DNA from: Hydrogenothermaceae bacterium | Lineage (GTDB): Bacteria; Aquificota; Aquificia; Aquificales; Hydrogenothermaceae | Assembly: GCA_026984355.1 (NCBI GenBank) | Contig: JALSSG010000007.1 | Coordinates: 1-5,672 of the forward strand | DNA: 5,672 nt | Reading direction: 5' to 3' | Position numbers and translations under genes: made by a program | Notes under the pieces: model-generated | What the model was told of the DNA's origin: nothing | Database searches by the model: none | What the model saw: the letters and a program-made list of their open reading frames with translations, nothing else | Part shown: in pieces, positions 1-4,465 of the stretch | How positions within the stretch are numbered: the first letter of the stretch is position 1 | Layout: the number at the start of each line of letters is the position of its first letter

Positions 1-136
1 CTTCATTTCCATTTTCTACGTTGGCTGTAAAATTAATAGTTTCAGTAGAAGAACCACCGCCTCCACTACAGCCTGTAATATAACTGATAAAAAATGCAAG
101 GAACATAAAACTAAGAACTTTGGTTATAGTTTTCAT
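1..136 (-). CDS. Secreted lipoprotein, N-terminal fragment (gene runs off the left edge)
   Basis: Reading leftward from an ATG at 136-134 gives 45 open codons that continue past the window edge. The start is supported by a strong Shine-Dalgarno sequence (AGGAGGA, complement of 141-147) four bases upstream. The product begins MKTITKVLSF, followed by a hydrophobic stretch to about residue 20 and a lipobox I20-T21-G22-C23. This is a lipoprotein signal with predicted cleavage before Cys23. The mature end starts C-S-G-G-G-G-S-S, a flexible Gly/Ser tether, and then becomes Thr/Asn-rich. There is no Asp at position +2, so outer-membrane sorting is likely by general rules. Nothing in the visible part identifies the function. 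The signal region is organised like that of the cytochrome lipoprotein at 2255, but no haem motif falls inside the visible 45 residues. It is divergent from the regulatory pair at 239 and shares its intergenic region. Confidence is high for a lipoprotein gene and nil for a specific role. Confidence 0.85.
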   Translation of the reverse strand, partial: MKTITKVLSFMFLAFFISYITGCSGGGGSSTETINFTANVENGNE

Positions 137-200
137 GTTTTCCTCCTTAGATTTTTTAAGACCCCTTCTAATTTAAAAAGTTAATGAATAAAATATTATT

Positions 201-212
201 TTTCAATTGAAA
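201..212. promoter_or_regulatory. Perfect 12-bp palindrome between divergent genes
   Basis: TTTCAATTGAAA is its own reverse complement and lies in the roughly 100-bp gap between the leftward lipoprotein and the rightward regulatory pair. Each half reads TTGAAA outward (207-212 on the + strand, 206-201 on the - strand), so it could be a shared operator or overlapping -35-like boxes for the two divergent genes. No other copy was noticed in the window. AT-rich DNA makes short palindromes common, so this is only a candidate. Confidence 0.3.
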
Positions 213-225
213 GTAAAAAAAGCTT

Positions 226-231
226 TATAAT
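226..231 (+). promoter_or_regulatory. Possible -10 box of the regulatory operon (leaderless start)
   Basis: TATAAT matches the sigma-70 -10 consensus exactly and would place transcription initiation at about 237-239, on the ATG of the first regulatory gene (239). No Shine-Dalgarno sequence precedes that ATG, which agrees with a leaderless message. A TTGAAA at 207-212 is only 13 bp upstream, too close for a normal -35 box, so the -35 assignment is unresolved. The match could be chance in AT-rich sequence. Confidence 0.35.
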
Positions 232-238
232 TTATGTT

Positions 239-724
239 ATGAAGTCTAATATAAAAAAGCTTAAGCACGATATTAAAAGCATTTTTTCGCGAGTATATAC
301 TTCTATAGACCTATTAAAGGATTATAATCTTGATGAAGATTATAACCAGATTTTAGAAATTTTAGAAAACTCATCTCAAAGACTTGAACTTATCTATAAA
401 ATTTTTATGTTTTACTTGTTTAAGGATACTCCTTTAAAAAAGGAAAAGGTAAATATTGCATATTTTTTCAATGTTAAAGAATCTTTTTATGTAAACTTTG
501 ATAAATATTTTATAAAAATTTTTGTAGAAACTATAAATGCTTTAAATAAAGAAGGATTTATTACAGCAAAAGTTGAAGGAAATAATTTTCTTTTAGAAGG
601 GAAATTTAATCAGAAAGATGAAATTGATAGACTTTTTGTTAAATTTTTATATGATGTATCAAAAATGATACATGTAAAACTGGAGATAAGTGAGAGTAAA
701 ATTAAGTTAATTAAGGAAAAATAG
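239..724 (+). CDS. Histidine-phosphotransferase-like protein (HisKA-like hairpin plus degenerate ATPase domain)
   Basis: The 161-residue protein has no signal peptide or membrane segment and should be cytosolic. Residues 6-28 (KKLKHDIKSIFSRV onward) resemble the H-box helix of histidine kinases, with His10-Asp11 as the candidate phosphorylated His and its acidic neighbour. Residues 33-61 look like the second DHp helix (pattern EILENSSQRLELIYKIF), and 68-77 like the linker into an ATPase domain. Residues 80-161 have the length and alternating pattern of a reduced HATPase fold, but no N-box Asn in proper context and no DxGxG or GxG glycine boxes, so ATP binding looks lost. This architecture is that of ChpT/Spo0B-type phosphotransferases, or of a decayed kinase. 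It sits 2 bp upstream of an NtrC-family response regulator, so the likely role is passing phosphate to or from that regulator's Asp51. The start has no visible Shine-Dalgarno sequence. Family assignment rests on motif pattern alone. Confidence 0.6.
   Translation: MKSNIKKLKHDIKSIFSRVYTSIDLLKDYNLDEDYNQILEILENSSQRLELIYKIFMFYLFKDTPLKKEKVNIAYFFNVKESFYVNFDKYFIKIFVETINALNKEGFITAKVEGNNFLLEGKFNQKDEIDRLFVKFLYDVSKMIHVKLEISESKIKLIKEK
655..672. promoter_or_regulatory. 18-bp palindromic operator candidate, copy 1 (inside the phosphotransferase-like gene)
   Basis: TGTATCAAAAATGATACA has outer arms TGTATCA/TGATACA and differs by one base from the copy at 2037-2054. It lies in codons for residues 139-145 of the upstream gene, centred about 63 bp before the activator's ATG. 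It may serve autoregulation of the activator. The identical arms in three places argue for a real protein-binding site, although this copy is also constrained by coding. Confidence 0.55.
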
Positions 725-726
725 AT

Positions 727-2034
727 ATGAATATATTAGTTGTAGATGATGATATAGAGTTTTTGAAGCTTATATCTGTAATGTTAAAAAAACTTGGGCA
801 TAAAGTTATTACAAAAAGTAATTATCAGGAAGCTTTAGATATTTTAACTTATCAAAGTTTTGACCTTATACTATTAGACCAGTATTTAGATAATGTAAAT
901 GGTATAGAAGTAATAAATAAAATAAAAAATTTGACAGATACTCCTATAGTAATAATAACAGCTTATGGAGATATTCATGATGCTATAGAAAGTATCAAAA
1001 AGGGAGCATTTCATTATATTTTAAAGCCCATAAACATAGATGAATTAAAAACCATAATAGATAAGATATATCATCTAAAAAATCTAAATGCTCAGATAGA
1101 GGAATTAAAGAAACTATCAGACCTTCATATAGTAGCTAAAAGTAAAAAAATGATAGATATTTTAGAACAGGCTCGAAAAATAGCTCCTTTTGATATAACT
1201 GTTTTAATTACTGGGGAAACAGGAACAGGTAAAGAAATCCTTGCACGATATATTCATCAAAAAAGTAAAAGAAATAATAATCCTTTTATACCTGTAAACT
1301 GTGGAGCTATACCAAGAGATTTACTGGAAAGTGAACTTTTTGGATATGAGAAAGGTGCCTTTACAGGAGCAGATAGAAAAAAGAAAGGTCTTATAGAAGA
1401 AGCTGATGGAGGAACTTTGTTTTTAGATGAAATAGGAGAGCTCCCTATAGATTTACAAGTAAAACTTCTTAGAGTTTTAGAGGAAGGAGAAATTCGGCCT
1501 TTAGGAAGTGTAAAACCAAAAAAAGTAGATGTTAGATTTATAGCTGCCACAAACAAAGACTTAAAAAAACTAATAAAAGAAGGAAAATTTAGAGAAGACC
1601 TTTTTTATAGGTTAAATGCTGTACATTTTTATGTACCACCACTTAGAGAAAGAAAAGAAGATATAATCCCACTTGCAATGTTTTTTATAAAAGTCTTTTC
1701 TATAAAATATGCTGTAGAAGAGAAAGTCTTATCAAAAAAAGCAAAAGACCAGCTTCTAAATTATCACTGGCCAGGTAATATTAGAGAATTGAAACATGTA
1801 ATAGAAAAGGCCATTATTACAGCAAAAGGTAAAGTTATAGATGGATTTTCTTTTGAGGAAAATCAAATAAACATAAAACCTTTTAAAGAAGCCAAAATGG
1901 AATTTGAAAAAAACTATATAGAAAATTTGTTGAAATATACAAACTGGAATATATCAAAAGCATCAAAAATTGCTAAAAAAACAAGAGCTGAGATATATAG
2001 ACTTATCCAAAAATACAACATAAAAAGAGATTAA
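727..2034 (+). CDS. NtrC-family sigma-54-dependent response regulator (REC, AAA+, Fis-type HTH)
   Basis: The 435-residue protein is a full-length bacterial enhancer-binding protein. The receiver domain (1-120) has the acidic pocket D7-D8-D9, phospho-acceptor Asp51, Thr78 and Lys100. The AAA+ domain (about 135-370) has Walker A GETGTGKE at 163-170, the sigma-54-contacting loop GAFTGA at 210-215, Walker B LFLDE with D234-E235, the sensor I region AATN (273-276), arginine-finger region FREDLFYRLN (288-297) and sensor II WPGNIREL (348-355). The C-terminal Fis-type helix-turn-helix (about 395-432) would bind palindromic enhancers. All catalytic residues are present, so it should hydrolyse ATP and remodel sigma-54 polymerase when activated. 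Translation is supported by AAGGA at 713-717, and the start is 2 bp after the preceding stop, so the genes are co-transcribed. The nearest obvious target is the sigma-54 promoter at 2197-2213 of the cytochrome. No sensor kinase gene is adjacent. The activating signal is unknown. Confidence 0.96.
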   Translation: MNILVVDDDIEFLKLISVMLKKLGHKVITKSNYQEALDILTYQSFDLILLDQYLDNVNGIEVINKIKNLTDTPIVIITAYGDIHDAIESIKKGAFHYILKPINIDELKTIIDKIYHLKNLNAQIEELKKLSDLHIVAKSKKMIDILEQARKIAPFDITVLITGETGTGKEILARYIHQKSKRNNNPFIPVNCGAIPRDLLESELFGYEKGAFTGADRKKKGLIEEADGGTLFLDEIGELPIDLQVKLLRVLEEGEIRPLGSVKPKKVDVRFIAATNKDLKKLIKEGKFREDLFYRLNAVHFYVPPLRERKEDIIPLAMFFIKVFSIKYAVEEKVLSKKAKDQLLNYHWPGNIRELKHVIEKAIITAKGKVIDGFSFEENQINIKPFKEAKMEFEKNYIENLLKYTNWNISKASKIAKKTRAEIYRLIQKYNIKRD

Positions 2035-2036
2035 CC

Positions 2037-2054
2037 TGTATCAAAATTGATACA
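2037..2054. promoter_or_regulatory. 18-bp palindromic enhancer candidate, copy 2
   Basis: TGTATCAAAATTGATACA consists of perfect 8-bp inverted arms (TGTATCAA / TTGATACA) around AA. It starts two bases after the activator stop codon and is centred about 179 bp upstream of the predicted cytochrome transcription start (~2224), within the usual range for NtrC-type upstream activating sequences. The local activator is the natural candidate ligand. The binding is inferred. Confidence 0.7.
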
Positions 2055-2069
2055 CTTAATATAAGTGTA
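2051..2069. repeat. Perfect inverted repeat with 8-bp arms
   Basis: TACACTTA-ATA-TAAGTGTA overlaps the last four bases of the operator copy at 2037-2054. It could form a small hairpin at the 3' end of the activator transcript or be a second, different binding site. No T-run follows, so it does not look like an intrinsic terminator. Confidence 0.4.
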
Positions 2070-2105
2070 ATAATAGCTTTCCTAGAACCATAGTTTCTTA
2101 AATAG

Positions 2106-2118
2106 GTTGTATTACAAC
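2106..2118. repeat. Short inverted repeat GTTGTA-T-TACAAC
   Basis: Perfect 6-bp arms around a single T, located between the two 18-bp operator copies. It might be a site for another regulator. It is short, and chance occurrence is plausible. Confidence 0.25.
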
Positions 2119-2128
2119 AAAATTTTAA

Positions 2129-2146
2129 TGTATTAAAATTGATACA
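2129..2146. promoter_or_regulatory. 18-bp palindromic enhancer candidate, copy 3
   Basis: TGTATTAAAATTGATACA differs from copy 2 by a single base (C to T in the left arm), and the right arm TTGATACA is intact. It lies 92 bp downstream of copy 2 and is centred about 87 bp upstream of the predicted sigma-54 transcription start. It overlaps another perfect inverted repeat at 2121-2140 (AATTTTAA-TGTA-TTAAAATT). Two tandem sites upstream of a -24/-12 promoter is the usual layout for enhancer-binding proteins. Confidence 0.68.
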
Positions 2147-2196
2147 TTCTCTTAGCTGTGTTCCGTTTAACACCTTTTATATCAATGATTAAAAAA

Positions 2197-2213
2197 CTGG
2201 CATGTTTTTTGAT
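2197..2213 (+). promoter_or_regulatory. Sigma-54 (-24/-12) promoter of the cytochrome gene
   Basis: CTGGCATGTTTTTTGAT matches the sigma-54 consensus TGGCAC-N5-TTGCW well. The -24 element TGGCA is perfect, exactly 10 bases separate GG from the -12 dinucleotide, and TTG is kept, although the -12 GC is GA. Transcription would start near 2224, giving a leader of about 31 nt that carries GGAGGAG (2244-2250) ahead of the ATG at 2255. The intact GAFTGA activator next door and the upstream palindromes support the call. The GA at -12 may make the promoter weaker or tightly controlled. Confidence 0.75.
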
Positions 2214-2254
2214 ATATAAACCGTCGAAGATTAGCAAAACTATGGAGGAGAATT

Positions 2255-4396
2255 ATGAAAAAATTACTTATTCTTCTAGCTGGTATAGTTTCAATCTTAC
2301 TTGGTTCCTGTATAGGGGGAAATTCTGATAGTTCTGATACTGCAGTTATAACTGGAAAAATTCAATCAGCCCAATTGTCTACACAGTCTGTCAGTGTTGG
2401 TAATGTTGAAGTAGCCTATATATCAGCTTTCAGTATAAGAAAAAGTGGGAAACCAAGGGTTTTAGCATCTAAAATAAAAGATGATGGTAGCTTTAAGCTT
2501 AAGCTTAGAAAGAAAGAAGAATATTCTTTTGTTTTGTATGATGCAGATGGAAATCCAGTAGCAGCAGTAAAAAAAGATAATAGTGATGCATTTTTAATAC
2601 ATGATAACGGACAATTGATAATCAAACTTTCAGACACAAATAATGATAATAAACCTGAAATTGTAGAAGTATTTTTAGATAGTACTATAGAACCTATAAG
2701 TGATAATTTAGAAGATGATGATAATGATGGTATTCCAGATATAGCAGAAAAATATAATCCTGAAAACGGCAACCACAATGGCAACGGTAATGATAATTAT
2801 AATGGCAATGAAAACGGTAACTACAATGGCAATGATGGTTTTGTAGGAACTACTTCAAACTATACTGTTATAGCATGGAATGATTTAGGTATGCACTGTA
2901 TGGATGCGGATTTTTCTGTGTTTTCTATACTTCCGCCTTATAACACTCTTGTAGCACAGGTTGTAAAAAAAGGTAAAGAACCAAAAAAATTAGATGATGG
3001 TGATAATATAGAGGTTTTATATGAACCTTATCCTGACCCTGATACAAATTCTATTAATACATACAGTGCAGGAAAAACAAATTTCTGGGATTTTGTGCAT
3101 GCTTTATTCAATATAACACTTCAGCCAAATGTAGGATTAAAGGGCAAAAAAATTTCCCCAAATCCACAACCATTAGATTATGACAATCACTTTAAATGGT
3201 GGACAGCTGAAGGTATTCCTATTACTCCTTATGATGATAATGGACTTAAAAACTTTTATCCATTAGTAAAGGTATTAGCAAAAGATAAAAATGGAAATGT
3301 ACTGGCAGAAACTTATACAGTTTTACCTGTAAGTGACGAGATGACATGTATAGAGTGTCATGGTTCTAACTCAGGATATGATGCAGCTAAACCATCTTCT
3401 GGATGGGAAAATAACCCAGATCCAGAAAAAGACTATAGATATAATATTCTCAAACTTCATGATGAAAAACATGATATATCAGCTTATCTTTCCGATTTAC
3501 AGGCAAAAGGGTATAACTATCAACCATCCTTATATCAGACTGCAAAAAGTGGAACGCCAGTTATGTGTGCAGCGTGCCACAAATCAAATGCCTTACCTGG
3601 AACTGGTATAGATGGTATACCTCCTTTAACTCAAGCTATTCATTCAAAACATGCGATGGTTAAAGACCCTAAATCTAACCTTGTTCTTAACGATGTTTCA
3701 AATAGAAGCTCTTGTTATAAATGTCATCCAGGAAAAGAAACTCAATGTTTAAGAGGAGCTATGGGTAGTGCAGGTATACAGTGTCAGGATTGTCATGGAA
3801 ACATGAGTATGGTTGGAAAAGCTGGAAGAGAAGGATGGTATGATATGCCTACATGTCAAGCATGTCATTATAATGGAAAAAGGGAGCTTGTAGCTATTGT
3901 AAATGGCCAGTTTAGAAATCCATCTGACAAAACCTTTGCGACTAATCCAGATACACCTAAGAAAGGATACAGCCTTTATAGATTTAGTAAAGGACATGGT
4001 GGAATCAAGTGTGAAGCTTGCCATGGTTCAACTCATGCAATCTATCCAAGTTCTCATCATGGAGATAACTTACAAAGCGAGAAATTACAGGGATATTCAG
4101 GAACTATAAGAGAATGTTTTGTTTGTCATGGTAAGAATGTTCCTTTAACTGCGAATAAAGGACCTCATGGTATGCATACAATTGGACAGAAATGGGTAGA
4201 TAAACATGGAGATTATGCAGAAGATGGTAGATATAAAAGCTGTGCAAAATGCCATGGAAGTGATTACAGAGGTACATATCTATCTGAAATCAAAACAACA
4301 AAAACGTTTAAAACAGAATGGGGATTAAAAACCTTTACTAAAGGTCATAAAGTAAGTTGTTATGACTGTCATAATGGACCTGATTATGATGATTAA
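2255..4396 (+). CDS. Nonahaem c-type cytochrome lipoprotein
   Basis: The 713-residue protein carries nine CxxCH haem-binding motifs, with first cysteines at residues 365, 438, 487, 510, 534, 586, 621, 663 and 702. Many further His residues could serve as distal ligands. The start is fixed by GGAGGAG six to seven bases upstream. Residues 1-19 form a lipoprotein signal with lipobox L16-G17-S18-C19, and Ile at +2 suggests outer-membrane anchoring. In order follow a beta-rich domain (about 30-125), two Asp/Asn-rich calcium-loop-like segments (127-135 and 154-162, DDDNDGIPD), an Asn/Gly repeat linker (171-195), a haem-free domain (about 200-360) opening with AWNDLGMHCMDADFSVF, and the haem region. 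An extra Cys498 in QCLRGAM lies between haems 3 and 4. I recall both motifs from large multihaem cytochromes of metal-reducing bacteria, but could not verify this. The role is probably electron transfer at the cell surface or in the periplasm; the partner is unknown. It is a single-gene unit between a sigma-54 promoter and a terminator. Confidence 0.93.
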   Translation: MKKLLILLAGIVSILLGSCIGGNSDSSDTAVITGKIQSAQLSTQSVSVGNVEVAYISAFSIRKSGKPRVLASKIKDDGSFKLKLRKKEEYSFVLYDADGNPVAAVKKDNSDAFLIHDNGQLIIKLSDTNNDNKPEIVEVFLDSTIEPISDNLEDDDNDGIPDIAEKYNPENGNHNGNGNDNYNGNENGNYNGNDGFVGTTSNYTVIAWNDLGMHCMDADFSVFSILPPYNTLVAQVVKKGKEPKKLDDGDNIEVLYEPYPDPDTNSINTYSAGKTNFWDFVHALFNITLQPNVGLKGKKISPNPQPLDYDNHFKWWTAEGIPITPYDDNGLKNFYPLVKVLAKDKNGNVLAETYTVLPVSDEMTCIECHGSNSGYDAAKPSSGWENNPDPEKDYRYNILKLHDEKHDISAYLSDLQAKGYNYQPSLYQTAKSGTPVMCAACHKSNALPGTGIDGIPPLTQAIHSKHAMVKDPKSNLVLNDVSNRSSCYKCHPGKETQCLRGAMGSAGIQCQDCHGNMSMVGKAGREGWYDMPTCQACHYNGKRELVAIVNGQFRNPSDKTFATNPDTPKKGYSLYRFSKGHGGIKCEACHGSTHAIYPSSHHGDNLQSEKLQGYSGTIRECFVCHGKNVPLTANKGPHGMHTIGQKWVDKHGDYAEDGRYKSCAKCHGSDYRGTYLSEIKTTKTFKTEWGLKTFTKGHKVSCYDCHNGPDYDD
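2774..2839 (+). repeat. 24-bp tandem repeat encoding an 8-residue Asn/Gly unit
   Basis: Three consecutive units with 24-bp periodicity encode HNGNGNDN, YNGNENGN and YNGNDG, starting at residues 174, 182 and 190 of the cytochrome; the last copy is incomplete. The DNA copies are imperfect (for example TATAATGGCAATGA at 2798 against TACAATGGCAATGA at 2822). It forms a flexible hydrophilic spacer between the calcium-loop-like segment and the redox part. Unit number may vary between strains by slippage. Confidence 0.7.
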
Positions 4397-4406
4397 AAGC
4401 TTTCCA

Positions 4407-4432
4407 AAGGGGGTTTAATACCCCCTCTTTTT
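4407..4432 (+). terminator. Intrinsic terminator after the cytochrome gene
   Basis: A 7-bp GC-rich stem (AGGGGGT 4408-4414, ACCCCCT 4420-4426) closes a five-base loop TTAAT and is followed by CTTTTT. It begins 11 bp after the cytochrome stop codon. It is the only strong hairpin plus T-run found in the window and separates the cytochrome transcript from the porin gene, at least partly. Confidence 0.9.
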
Positions 4433-4436
4433 CATT

Positions 4437-4442
4437 TATAAT
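4437..4442 (+). promoter_or_regulatory. Possible -10 box for the porin operon
   Basis: TATAAT lies 24 bp before the porin ATG. A weak -35-like TTTAAT occurs 17 bp upstream at 4414-4419, within the terminator hairpin. No Shine-Dalgarno sequence is visible before the ATG at 4466. The match may be chance; the alternative is read-through from the cytochrome promoter. Confidence 0.3.
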
Positions 4443-4465
4443 TCTAAAAAAACTTTTAACAGCTA

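Noticed and set aside
680..696. Second -24/-12-like sequence (CTGGAGATAAGTGAGAG) just before the activator gene
   Set aside because: The GG-N10-GA spacing fits, but the -12 TTG is absent and the -24 element is poor; it lies in coding sequence.
1257..1556. Open frame on the minus strand inside the activator gene
   Set aside because: It lies wholly opposite the conserved AAA+ domain, and its Ser/Phe-rich product has no recognisable motif or ribosome site.
2037..2054. FNR/CRP-type box
   Set aside because: The FNR order is TTGAT-N4-ATCAA; here the half-sites are in the opposite order (ATCAA then TTGAT), so it does not fit.
2051..2069. Intrinsic terminator for the activator operon
   Set aside because: The stem is AT-rich and lacks a downstream T-run.
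2180..2192. IHF site between the enhancers and the promoter
   Set aside because: TATCAATGATTAA is close to WATCAA-N4-TTR but misses the second T, and AT-rich sequence gives such near-matches often.
2416..2784. Minus-strand open frame opposite the cytochrome N-terminal region
   Set aside because: It is antisense to a clearly coding lipoprotein, with low-complexity Ser/Leu composition produced by the complementary codons.
2774..2839. CRISPR-like or regulatory repeat array
   Set aside because: The 24-bp units are contiguous, in frame and encode an Asn/Gly linker, with no spacers.
2894..2902. A tenth haem site at H214-C215-M216
   Set aside because: There is a single Cys and no CxxCH; it is conserved-looking but cannot be a standard c-haem attachment site.
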